Positions 1 through 6,606 are shown, numbered from the stretch's first letter. The stretch: 9,064 nt of DNA from an uncultured Collinsella sp. (GCA_902494295.1 CABUSL010000089.1:1-9064); one strand, 5' to 3'. Notes: a model not told the origin generated them from the letters alone. Numbers and translations are program-made.

Positions 1-921
1 CAGTACATGTCGGCCTCGACCATCAAGCCGCTCTCGGCACTGGCCGGTCTTGAGTTTGGAACCTACACTTCAACGCAGACAACCAACTGCACGGGTTATT
101 GGACGGGTCTGGGCAAGGCTTGGGGCAAGCGCTGCTGGCTGACGTCTGGCCACGGCACCATGACGCTGCAGTCGGGTATCGCCAACTCGTGCGACCCCGT
201 CTTCTACGACATGGGTAAGGCGTTCTTTTATGACGAGCAACATCCCGAGGGCCTGCAGGAGGTCTTTCGTCGCTGGGGCCTAGGCAAGACCTGCGGTATC
301 GATCTGCCGAGTGAGGGCGCGGGTCGTATTCCCGATGCCGAGTGGAAAGAGTCATACTTCACCGACGCCTCTGCCGAGGACCGCAAGTGGAATGCCGGCG
401 ATATGACCAACATTGCTATCGGCCAGGGCGACATCCTGGTGACGCCCCTGCAGATGGCGTGCGCCTATATGGGTCTTGCCAACGGCGGCAAACAGTACGT
501 GCCTCACGTATTTTTGTCTGCCGTGTCGCGCGATGGCGACGGCGATGCCTATAAGTACAATGGCAAGGGCAAGAAGAAGCGCCTGGAGGCCAAGATCAAC
601 AGCGATTCGGATTTGGCTCTTGTTCGCAACGGCATGCACGACGTGATTTACACGGCATCGACGTCCCTGGCGGCGCACTTTGGCACCCTGACGCCGCAGG
701 TATACGGCAAGTCGGGCACGGGCGAGAAAAGTGGCGAGGACGAATACGCGTGGTTCTGCGCCTATGCACCGGCCGATGATCCCAAGTATGTCATCGCTAC
801 CGTCCTGGAGCAGGGCGGCGGTGGCTCAGATACCGCGATGCATGTCGTGCGCGACGTGCTCGGCGTGATTTATGACGAGCCCGATACCTCTTCGGCCTCG
901 GGCGATTCTTCGGTTCGATAG
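1..921 (+). CDS. mrdA: Penicillin-binding protein 2, C-terminal transpeptidase domain (partial, 5' end outside window)
   Basis: Class B penicillin-binding protein. Its extracytoplasmic domain crosslinks peptidoglycan stem peptides during cell elongation. The reading frame is open from base 1, so the N-terminal anchor and dimerisation domain lie upstream. All three active-site motifs are visible: SxxK as STIK (catalytic Ser codon 16-18, Lys 25-27) followed by PLSALAGLEFG; the second motif as SCD (187-195), the SxD form also found in E. coli PBP2; and KSGTG (709-723) for the KTG motif. Two things differ from the commonest forms: the active-site serine is preceded by SA rather than the usual PG, and the third motif has Ser for Thr. 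The gene ends in a Ser-rich tail; its TAG stop shares its last base with the ribosome binding site of rodA. FtsI (PBP3) is the alternative, but the adjacent rodA favours PBP2. The Met at base 7 is internal, not the true start. Confidence 0.9.
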   Translation, partial: QYMSASTIKPLSALAGLEFGTYTSTQTTNCTGYWTGLGKAWGKRCWLTSGHGTMTLQSGIANSCDPVFYDMGKAFFYDEQHPEGLQEVFRRWGLGKTCGIDLPSEGAGRIPDAEWKESYFTDASAEDRKWNAGDMTNIAIGQGDILVTPLQMACAYMGLANGGKQYVPHVFLSAVSRDGDGDAYKYNGKGKKKRLEAKINSDSDLALVRNGMHDVIYTASTSLAAHFGTLTPQVYGKSGTGEKSGEDEYAWFCAYAPADDPKYVIATVLEQGGGGSDTAMHVVRDVLGVIYDEPDTSSASGDSSVR

Positions 922-930
922 GAGGTTGCG

Positions 931-2157
931 ATGGATTTTTCTCCGGCGGATCTGTTCCGTTCAACCAAGACCGGCTCTCGCAGCAGCCTGGACCGCGTCA
1001 ACAAGCAACTTTCGGCCTCGCGCGGCACGTTTCGCCAAAAGGTGCATATCGGTGTGCTCGTGGCTACTGTGGCGCTCGTCGCCTACGGTGCCATCATTAT
1101 CTGGTCGGCTTCGCAGTTTAAGGCCGATGCTTCGTTCTCGCGCCATTTGCTGGGAATTGGCATCGGCACGGTGCTGGCGGTGCTGGTCTGGCGCTCCGAC
1201 CTGCGCGGTGTTTCCAATTTCTCGACGGCGTTGCTCGTCATCGACCTGATCGTGATCTTCTCGCCCAAGATTCCGGGTCTGTCCTATACGGGCGGTCTGG
1301 GCATGACGGGCTGGATCAAGATTCCCGGTATCGGCTTGACGTTCCAGCCGGTTGAGCTTGCCAAGCTCATCACCATCTTCTTTATTGCTACGCTTGGCTC
1401 GCAGTATAACGGTCGCATCGATACCGTTCGCGACTACGTCAAGCTCTGCGGCATGCTGTCCATTCCGTTTTTGGCCGTCGTTGCCATGGGTGACCTGGGC
1501 TCGGGCCTGGTCGTGCTGGTTTCGGGCGCCATCGTCATCTGCATGAGCGGTGCACGCCGCGAATGGGTGCTGTCGACCCTGGCCCTGCTCGTGGGCCTGG
1601 TGGCCCTCGTCCTGGCGCTCGATTCGGTCTTTGATTCGCTGCTCGGCCACGATGTGCTCATCAAGCAGTATCAGATGAACCGTCTGACGGTCTTTATCGA
1701 CCCCGATAATGCCGATTCGGACGATGCCTACAACCTGCAGCAGTCGCTTATCGCCGTTGGCTCGGGCGGCTTCTTTGGTAAGGGTTTGGGCCATGCGACG
1801 CAGTCAGCCGGCGGCTTTCTGCCTGAGTTCCACACCGACTTCGTCTTCGCCTTTTTGTCCGAGACCTTTGGCTTCTGCGGCTCCTTTTTGCTGCTGTGCC
1901 TCTACGTGCTGCTGATCTTTTCGACGATTCGCGTCGCCTTTAAGTGTGAGTCGCTGTTTTTGCGTCTTTCGTGTGTGGGCATCGTTGGCATGTGGGCGTT
2001 CCAGACCTTCGAAAACATCGGCATGTGCATCGGCATGATGCCGATTACCGGTATTCCGCTACCGTTTATTAGCTTCGGTTCGTCTTCGATGATGATTCAG
2101 CTGCTGACGGTGGGTATCGTACAATCCATATGGCGGCATCGTTCGGGCGCCGCGTAA
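931..2157 (+). CDS. rodA: RodA, SEDS-family peptidoglycan glycosyltransferase (cell elongation)
   Basis: Integral membrane polymerase that assembles glycan strands from lipid II and forms a complex with PBP2, encoded just upstream. The 408 residues begin with a cytoplasmic stretch of about 37 residues, followed by roughly ten hydrophobic helices. SEDS signatures are clear: W128 before the FQPVELAK motif (family usual QPSEL.K); a DLGSGLVVLVSG segment; the large extracytoplasmic loop with RLTVFIDPDNAD and QQSLIAVGSGGFFGKG; FLPEFHTDFVFAFLSE, in which D303 aligns with the catalytic Asp of E. coli RodA (D262); and MMPITGIPLPFISFGSSS near the C-terminus. The last motif has Ser where the family usually has a second Gly. 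Length is normal for the family. The start ATG has a GGAGG box (921-925) overlapping the stop of the PBP2 gene, so translation is probably coupled. FtsW is the paralogous alternative; the PBP2 neighbour argues for RodA. Confidence 0.92.
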   Translation: MDFSPADLFRSTKTGSRSSLDRVNKQLSASRGTFRQKVHIGVLVATVALVAYGAIIIWSASQFKADASFSRHLLGIGIGTVLAVLVWRSDLRGVSNFSTALLVIDLIVIFSPKIPGLSYTGGLGMTGWIKIPGIGLTFQPVELAKLITIFFIATLGSQYNGRIDTVRDYVKLCGMLSIPFLAVVAMGDLGSGLVVLVSGAIVICMSGARREWVLSTLALLVGLVALVLALDSVFDSLLGHDVLIKQYQMNRLTVFIDPDNADSDDAYNLQQSLIAVGSGGFFGKGLGHATQSAGGFLPEFHTDFVFAFLSETFGFCGSFLLLCLYVLLIFSTIRVAFKCESLFLRLSCVGIVGMWAFQTFENIGMCIGMMPITGIPLPFISFGSSSMMIQLLTVGIVQSIWRHRSGAA

Positions 2158-2175
2158 CCGCTGGAGGGGTTTGCT

Positions 2176-3105
2176 ATGAAAATTCCCGTAGATAAGCTGA
2201 CCCGCGCTTTTAAGATGGGCGCGTCCGTTAAGAAGGATTCCGATACGCCGGTGCGCGTCTCGGTCTATCTGGATTCGTCCGCCTCGCGCTTTCTGGCCGA
2301 GACGGTGCGTGACGCCTTTGTGCCGCAAACGACCTCGGGTATTGTGCGCGTCGAGCGTCTGGGGGAGGAGCGAATTGCTCCAAAGACCGATACCGATGTG
2401 GTGCTGGTGCTCTCGTGTGGTTCCGACCGCTTGGAGAGTGCCGTGCAGGAGCTCGTGATCGCCGGCGCGCCCGTGTGCGTGCTTGCCGAGTCTGCTGTGG
2501 AGGTGCCGTTTATCGAGGAGTCCACGCCCATGCTCGGCGTGGTAGCGGCAACCGATAAGACGTATCTGCTCGAGACGCTTGCCCGCTGGATTCTCGATCG
2601 CACCGACAAGGAAACGGCTTTTGCGGCGAACTTTGCCTTCATGCGCATCGCGGCGGCCAATCGTATCATCACCTCGTGCGCGCTTACCAATATGGCGACC
2701 GGTGCACTGGTGTTTTTGCCGGGCGCCGATTATCCCGTTATGGCGCTGGCGCAGGTGGGCATGCTCTTTGAGCTCGCTGCCGTCTTTGGACGCGGCATTA
2801 AGCCCGAGCGCGGCTACGAGGTCGCGGGCGTGCTTGCCGGCGGTCTTGTGATCCGCGCGGTCACCCGCGCACTCGTCAAGCAGACGCCGCATATTGGGTT
2901 TGCCGTCAAGGCGCTCACTGCTGGCGCGGGCACCTACGGCATGGGCCGTGCGCTTGTTTCGCTCTACGAGCGCGATGTCGACTACAGCCGTGCCAACGAG
3001 GTGGTCACTGCCACGTTCTCCCGCGTTCGCGATCTGGTGACCACGGTCGCGGGCGCTACCCGTCCTATGGCGTCCTACCAGGACGCATCAGATCTCGCTG
3101 CTTAG
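2176..3105 (+). CDS. DUF697-like membrane protein with a degenerate GTPase-like N-terminal domain
   Basis: The function is not known. The 309-residue protein has two halves. Residues 25-142 show an alternating strand/helix pattern (strands near VRVSVYL 26-32, DVVLVLS 74-80, APVCVLA 98-104, MLGVVAA 119-125), which resembles a Ras-like GTPase fold, but no GxxxxGK(S/T), DxxG or NKxD motif is present. Residues about 150-265 resemble DUF697 (the family of E. coli YcjF and the C-terminal part of some Era-like GTPases): a conserved LPGADYPVMALAQ segment, then hydrophobic helices around 166-205, 216-232 and 240-262, with a TPHIGFAVKAL and GTYGMG stretch. It probably sits in the membrane or at its surface. 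A GGAGGGG box (2163-2169) lies six bases before the ATG, 18 bases after rodA stops, so it is in the same operon as mrdA and rodA. A link to cell-wall elongation is inferred from position only. The family call is from memory of the motif pattern, not a search. Confidence 0.65.
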   Translation: MKIPVDKLTRAFKMGASVKKDSDTPVRVSVYLDSSASRFLAETVRDAFVPQTTSGIVRVERLGEERIAPKTDTDVVLVLSCGSDRLESAVQELVIAGAPVCVLAESAVEVPFIEESTPMLGVVAATDKTYLLETLARWILDRTDKETAFAANFAFMRIAAANRIITSCALTNMATGALVFLPGADYPVMALAQVGMLFELAAVFGRGIKPERGYEVAGVLAGGLVIRAVTRALVKQTPHIGFAVKALTAGAGTYGMGRALVSLYERDVDYSRANEVVTATFSRVRDLVTTVAGATRPMASYQDASDLAA

Positions 3106-3115
3106 GGGTTTTCCG

Positions 3116-4993
3116 TTGCGCGTTGCATACCAAGATTGTTTTCATTTAATTGAGCCGTTGCTCGCCAAGGTCGAGAAGCCGAGCCGCTATATCGATCACG
3201 AGTGGGGCACGCTTTCCAAGGCCGATGCCGACTACCGTTGCTGCCTGATCTACCCGGATGTGTACGAGGTCGGTCTGCCCAACCAGGGCATCGCCATCCT
3301 CTACAACATCCTTAACCAGGCCGAGGGCATCTCCTGCGAGCGCGGCTATGTGCCGTGGCCCGATATGGGTGACGCCATGCGCGAGGCGGGTATTCCTCTG
3401 CTGTCGCTCGAAGGTGCTGCGCCGGTCGCTTCGTTTGATATCGTCGGTCTGCATGTGCCGCACGAGATGGCGGTGACGAACTTCCTCGAGGCACTCGACC
3501 TCGCTGGCATTCCGCTGTTAGCGGCCGACCGAGGTGAAGACGACCCTATCATCATCGCCGGCGGCCCCTCGGTGTACAACCCCGAGCCGTACGCGGCCTT
3601 CTTCGATGCCATCCTCATCGGTGAGGGCGAGGAATCGCTGCTCGAGACCTGCCAGCTGCATCGCCGCCTGCGTGACGAAGGGGTCCCGCGCGCGCAGATT
3701 GTCGAGCAGCTTGCATCCATTGCCGGCAACTACGTGCCGTCGCTCTATGAGGTTCGTCACGACGAGCCCTGCTCGCCGCATGGCTACACCGTGCCGCGTG
3801 AGGGCAAGGATGCGCCGACCGTGGTCTACAAGCGCGTCGTCGAGGATTTCGGCGCCACAAATCCGCTGTCGCAGTCGTGCGTACCCTATGCGCAGCTGGT
3901 CCACGACCGCCTGTCTATCGAGATTCTGCGCGGCTGCGCCCGCGGCTGTCGTTTTTGCCAGGCCGGCATGACGTATCGCCCGGTGCGCGAGCGCTCGGCC
4001 GACCAGATCGTCTCGTCGGTGATCCAGGGTCTGGAAAAGACCGGCTATGACGAGGTGTCGCTGACCTCGCTCTCCACGACCGACCACTCCTGCATTCGCG
4101 ACGTGCTCGGCAGGCTCAACCGTCGCCTGGAGGATACGGGTATTCGCGTGTCTATTCCGTCGCAGCGCCTGGATTCGTTTGGCGTGGATATGGCCGAGTC
4201 GGTCGCCGGCGAAAAGAAGGGCGGCCTGACGTTCGCGCCCGAGGCCGGCAGCCAGCGCATGCGCGACATCATTAACAAGAACGTGACCGAGGAGGACCTG
4301 GACCGTGCGGCCAAGGCGGCCTTCGAGGCCGGCTGGAACCGCATGAAGCTCTACTTTATGATGGGCCTTCCCGGCGAACGCGACGAGGACATCGTGGCCA
4401 TCGCCAATCTGGCCGATCACGTGCTGGAGCTCGGTCGTTCCGTGGTGCCCAAGGCTCGTCGCGGCTCGATCTCGGTGTCCATCTCGGTTTCGGTCTTTAT
4501 CCCCAAGGCTGCCACGCCGTTCCAGTGGTGCCCGCAGCTCGACTACGACGACGTCAAGCGTCGCCAGAAGCTGCTTATCACGAGCGTTCGCAACCGTGCC
4601 GTTCGCGTTCATTACCACGATGCCGAGACCTCGCTCATCGAGGCCGCGCTGTCCCGCGCCGGTCGTGACATGACGCCCGTCATCATCGATGCTTGGCGCT
4701 CGGGCTCTCGCTTTGACGCCTGGGTAGAGCATTTCTCGCTCGATAACTGGAAGGAGGCTGCTGCCAAAAACGGCATCGACCTCAATGAGCTCGTGCACCT
4801 GCCCTACGAATTGGACTGGCGCCTGCCGTGGGAGCACGTGAGCCCCGGCTGCACGCGCGGCTTCCTCGAGCGCGAGTACCGTCGCTCGCTCGAGGGCGTC
4901 ACGACTCCCGACTGCACCCGCACGTCGTGCACCGGCTGCGGGATCTGCCCCACGCTCCACGCCAAGAATGTATTGATGGGTGATCGCGCATGA
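3116..4993 (+). CDS. B12-binding-like / radical SAM protein, TIGR03960 type, function unknown
   Basis: Predicted radical SAM enzyme of unassigned reaction, 625 residues, probably cytoplasmic. Residues about 35-190 form a cobalamin-binding-like domain (YPDVYEVGLPNQGIAILYNIL, IIIAGGPSVYNPEPYAAFFD, IGEGEE) that lacks a DxHxxG motif, so real B12 binding is doubtful. The radical SAM core starts near 265 with RGCARGCRFCQAGMTYRPV; C274, C278 and C281 form the CxxxCxxC triad for the 4Fe-4S cluster that cleaves S-adenosylmethionine. The family-specific region runs to the C-terminus, which carries four further cysteines (C600, C605, C608, C611). The TTG start is chosen because AGGGG (3104-3108) lies seven bases upstream, and because the next in-frame ATG falls well inside the conserved N-terminal domain. 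The gene begins 10 bases after the preceding stop and its TGA overlaps the next ATG. Related families include YgiQ-like and MiaB-like radical SAM proteins, but the paired DUF2344 gene supports the TIGR03960 call. Confidence 0.88.
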   Translation: MRVAYQDCFHLIEPLLAKVEKPSRYIDHEWGTLSKADADYRCCLIYPDVYEVGLPNQGIAILYNILNQAEGISCERGYVPWPDMGDAMREAGIPLLSLEGAAPVASFDIVGLHVPHEMAVTNFLEALDLAGIPLLAADRGEDDPIIIAGGPSVYNPEPYAAFFDAILIGEGEESLLETCQLHRRLRDEGVPRAQIVEQLASIAGNYVPSLYEVRHDEPCSPHGYTVPREGKDAPTVVYKRVVEDFGATNPLSQSCVPYAQLVHDRLSIEILRGCARGCRFCQAGMTYRPVRERSADQIVSSVIQGLEKTGYDEVSLTSLSTTDHSCIRDVLGRLNRRLEDTGIRVSIPSQRLDSFGVDMAESVAGEKKGGLTFAPEAGSQRMRDIINKNVTEEDLDRAAKAAFEAGWNRMKLYFMMGLPGERDEDIVAIANLADHVLELGRSVVPKARRGSISVSISVSVFIPKAATPFQWCPQLDYDDVKRRQKLLITSVRNRAVRVHYHDAETSLIEAALSRAGRDMTPVIIDAWRSGSRFDAWVEHFSLDNWKEAAAKNGIDLNELVHLPYELDWRLPWEHVSPGCTRGFLEREYRRSLEGVTTPDCTRTSCTGCGICPTLHAKNVLMGDRA

Positions 4994-5802
4994 GTGAGCG
5001 CCTGACCGACAACCCCTCGCTCTTTAGGCTTCGTGTTCGCTATGGCAAGCGCGATCGCCTTAAGTACCTGGGCCATCTCGAAGTGATCCATACCATTGAG
5101 CGCATCGTGCGCCGTGCGGGACTTCCCTATGCCGTCACGCAGGGCTTCTCTCCGCACATGCGCGTGGGCTTCTCTTCGGCGCTACCGGTTGGTACGTCGT
5201 CGACCTGCGAGTGGTATGACCTGTTTATGACCGAGTTCGTGGGGCTCGACGAGGCGTTTGAGCGCCTGGCTGTGGCGTCTCCGGCCGATCTGGCGCCTAT
5301 CGAGGCGGCGTACATCGACGTGCGCACGCCGGCGTTGACGGCGCAGCTCACGCGCCTGTCGTATCGCATCGACCTGCACTTAGATCCCGAGGCGCCCGTA
5401 AGCGCCGAGGAGGTGCGTCGTGCGATCGACACGCTGCGCGCGGACCATGGCATCGACTACGCGCGCGGAAAAAAGAGCAAGCGATTGGATTTGGATCACA
5501 CGCTCGTGGGCTATGAGCTCACGGCGGGGGAGCGCCCGGACCATTTGGTGCTCATGCTCGACACCCATGCCGACAACGAGGGCTCCATGCGTCCGGAAAT
5601 TTTGCTTTCCGCTGCTGATGTTTTGTTGCAGGGCTTGACCCCGGGCGTGGATGCACCTATTGTTTCCACCGGTATGCAAGACCTCGTGACCATCTGCTCC
5701 TACGATGTCGAGCGTCAGAATCAAGCATGCGAGGACGACGAGGGCCGACTCGTCAGCCCCATACCTGTGCGAACTTGTGGATTTGCTCCACATACTCGTT
5801 GA
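4990..5802 (+). CDS. DUF2344 (TIGR03936-type) radical SAM-linked protein
   Basis: Conserved partner of the TIGR03960 radical SAM family; the two occur side by side or fused in many bacteria, and the biochemical role is unknown. The 270-residue product shows the diagnostic N-terminal block at residues 13-69: RLRVRYGKRDRLKYLGHLEV, then RIVRRAGLPYAVTQGFSPHM and SALPVGTSS. It matches the family pattern (R.R..K...L.FLSHLD, RRA.LP.A.S.GF.PHP, LP.G..S), with GHLE in place of the common SHLD. No signal peptide or membrane segment is visible. The ATG overlaps the upstream TGA as ATGA, so translation is probably coupled and the two proteins may act together in a fixed ratio. The upstream ribosome binding site is weak, which fits coupling. 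The C-terminal tail (about residues 245-270) overlaps a dyad, and the stop codon overlaps the -35 box of the rplU promoter, so the 3' end is under double constraint. Confidence 0.88.
   Translation: MSERLTDNPSLFRLRVRYGKRDRLKYLGHLEVIHTIERIVRRAGLPYAVTQGFSPHMRVGFSSALPVGTSSTCEWYDLFMTEFVGLDEAFERLAVASPADLAPIEAAYIDVRTPALTAQLTRLSYRIDLHLDPEAPVSAEEVRRAIDTLRADHGIDYARGKKSKRLDLDHTLVGYELTAGERPDHLVLMLDTHADNEGSMRPEILLSAADVLLQGLTPGVDAPIVSTGMQDLVTICSYDVERQNQACEDDEGRLVSPIPVRTCGFAPHTR
5770..5798. promoter_or_regulatory. Imperfect dyad abutting the rplU -35 box (possible operator or weak hairpin)
   Basis: A perfect inverted repeat TGTGGA-TTTGC-TCCACA lies at 5776-5792, and outer CGA (5770-5772) and TCG (5796-5798) extend it to nine matches of twelve per arm. 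The right arm ends at the base before the -35 box. No T-run follows, so it is not a terminator. It could be an operator for the rplU promoter, or chance within the end of the DUF2344 gene. Confidence 0.3.
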
Positions 5803-5827
5803 CGGGGGTATTTTCGCCTGCTACTAT
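5799..5827 (+). promoter_or_regulatory. Sigma-70-type promoter for rplU-rpmA
   Basis: TTGACG (5799-5804, five of six consensus -35 bases) is followed after exactly 17 bases by TACTAT (5822-5827, four of six -10 bases). The nearby sequence turns A+T-rich against a G+C-rich background. Transcription would start near 5834, giving a leader of about 36 bases before rplU. The TGA stop of the upstream DUF2344 gene lies inside the -35 box. The overlapping hexamer TATATT (5825-5830) matches the -10 consensus better but would need a 20-base spacer. Confidence 0.72.
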
Positions 5828-5854
5828 ATTCGGCTGTTGCACTAACTGATGCAT

Positions 5855-5860
5855 GAAGGG
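5855..5860 (+). promoter_or_regulatory. rplU ribosome binding site (decides start)
   Basis: GAAGGG lies nine bases before the ATG at 5870. It overlaps the codons just after an earlier in-frame ATG at 5849, so it supports the later ATG, whose product begins MYAIVNTGGKQY as expected for L21. Confidence 0.65.
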
Positions 5861-5869
5861 CAAGTAAAC

Positions 5870-6244
5870 ATGTACGCAATCGTTAACACGGGCGGCAAGC
5901 AGTACAAGGTCGCCACCGACGATGTCATCACCGTCGAGAAGATCGAGGGCAATGAGGGCGACAAGGTCACCCTGCCGGTTATCTTCCTCAACGATGGTAA
6001 GAAGATCGTCACCGATCCCGACAAGCTGGCCAAGGCCAAGGTTACCGCTCAGATCGTTGAGCAGTTCAAGGGCGAGAAGCAGCTGGTCTTCAAGTTCCAC
6101 AAGCGTAAGCGCTATCGTCGTCTGAAGGGTCACCGTCAGCAGCTCACCAAGCTGAAGATCGTGAAGGTCCAGGCTACGTCCCGCGCCAAGAAGGCTGTCA
6201 AGGCAGAGGCCGAGGCTGTTGCCGAGGCTCCCGTCGCCGAGTAG
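5870..6244 (+). CDS. rplU: 50S ribosomal protein L21
   Basis: Large-subunit ribosomal protein that binds 23S rRNA. The 124-residue product starts with the family hallmark MYAIVNTGGKQYKV and contains KFHKRKRYRRLKGHRQ (residues 75-90), the conserved basic RNA-contacting loop. An in-frame ATG at 5849 would add seven residues (MHEGQVN) that do not belong to the family and would leave no room for a ribosome binding site, so 5870 is preferred. The usual family length is about 103 residues; here residues 102-124 form an extra Ala/Glu/Val/Lys tail after the conserved LTKLKIVKV, probably disordered. The gene is expressed from its own promoter just upstream and sits 33 bases before rpmA, with which it is surely cotranscribed. 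Confidence 0.96.
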   Translation: MYAIVNTGGKQYKVATDDVITVEKIEGNEGDKVTLPVIFLNDGKKIVTDPDKLAKAKVTAQIVEQFKGEKQLVFKFHKRKRYRRLKGHRQQLTKLKIVKVQATSRAKKAVKAEAEAVAEAPVAE

Positions 6245-6277
6245 ATTACACTCGTAACGAAAGAGTAGGTATACACA

Positions 6278-6535
6278 ATGGCACACAAAAAAGGACTCGG
6301 TTCCTCCCGTAATGGCCGTGACTCCCGCGGTCAGCGCCTTGGCACGAAGCGCTATGCCGGCCAGACGGTAACCACGGGCACGATTCTCGTCCGTCAGCAC
6401 GGCACGCACATCCACCCGGGTGAGAACGTTGGCCGTGGCAAGGACGACACGCTGTTCGCGCTGGTCGACGGTACCGTTGAGTTCCACAAGGGTATCAAGC
6501 ACAGGGTCAGCGTACGCCCGCTCGCGAACGCGTAA
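6278..6535 (+). CDS. rpmA: 50S ribosomal protein L27
   Basis: Large-subunit protein whose N-terminal arm reaches the peptidyl transferase centre. The 85-residue product starts directly with MAHKKGLGSSRNGRDS, then RLGTKRYAGQ, IHPGENVGRGKDDTLFAL and DGTVEFHKG, all typical. There is no N-terminal extension of the kind that the Prp protease cleaves in Bacillus and Staphylococcus, and no prp gene lies in the 33-base gap after rplU. Leu at position 7 replaces the more usual Gly or Val. The ribosome binding site is modest (AAAGAG at 6260-6265, or TAGG at 6266-6269). A strong terminator begins 25 bases after the stop, closing the two-gene ribosomal unit. Confidence 0.97.
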   Translation: MAHKKGLGSSRNGRDSRGQRLGTKRYAGQTVTTGTILVRQHGTHIHPGENVGRGKDDTLFALVDGTVEFHKGIKHRVSVRPLANA

Positions 6536-6560
6536 TTCACCCTTCATAGAGCACATATGT

Positions 6561-6604
6561 GGGAGGCACTTGAGTTTTAGGATTCAAGGGTCTCCCTCTT
6601 TTTT
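6561..6604 (+). terminator. Intrinsic terminator after rpmA
   Basis: The arm GGGAGGCACTTGAG (6561-6574) pairs with TTCAAGGGTCTCCC (6583-6596) across an eight-base loop (TTTTAGGA). The stem is 14 positions long, with two G-U wobbles and one A-G mismatch. TCTTTTTT follows at 6597-6604. It ends the rplU-rpmA transcript. The obgE ribosome binding site begins two bases past the T-run, leaving no room for a promoter between them. Confidence 0.88.
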
Positions 6605-6606
6605 GT

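Noticed and set aside
961..2892. Long minus-strand open frames opposite rodA and the DUF697-like gene (961-1794 and 2059-2892)
   Set aside because: Products are low in hydrophobic residues and rich in His, Arg and Gln, typical of shadows of membrane-protein genes; no family recognised.
3518..4960. A 480-codon open frame on the minus strand opposite the radical SAM gene
   Set aside because: It is exactly opposite a gene with clear conserved motifs; its product is Arg/Ala/His/Gly-rich with no recognisable domain. Long antisense frames are expected from codon bias in G+C-rich genes.
5849..5869. Earlier in-frame ATG for rplU
   Set aside because: It would add MHEGQVN before the conserved MYAIVNTGGKQY, and the ribosome binding site at 5855-5860 would fall inside the coding region.
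5828..5869. A possible ribosomal-protein leader (L21 autoregulation) in the rplU 5' region
   Set aside because: The leader is only about 36 bases and shows no stable conserved structure that I can recognise.
5753..6556. A 267-codon minus-strand frame across rplU and rpmA
   Set aside because: It spans two certain ribosomal genes, a promoter and part of the gap before the terminator; it is an antisense shadow.
6552..6561. Ten-base perfect palindrome CACATATGTG just before the terminator
   Set aside because: Short, alone, and with no promoter nearby; chance is likely, and its last base is part of the terminator stem.
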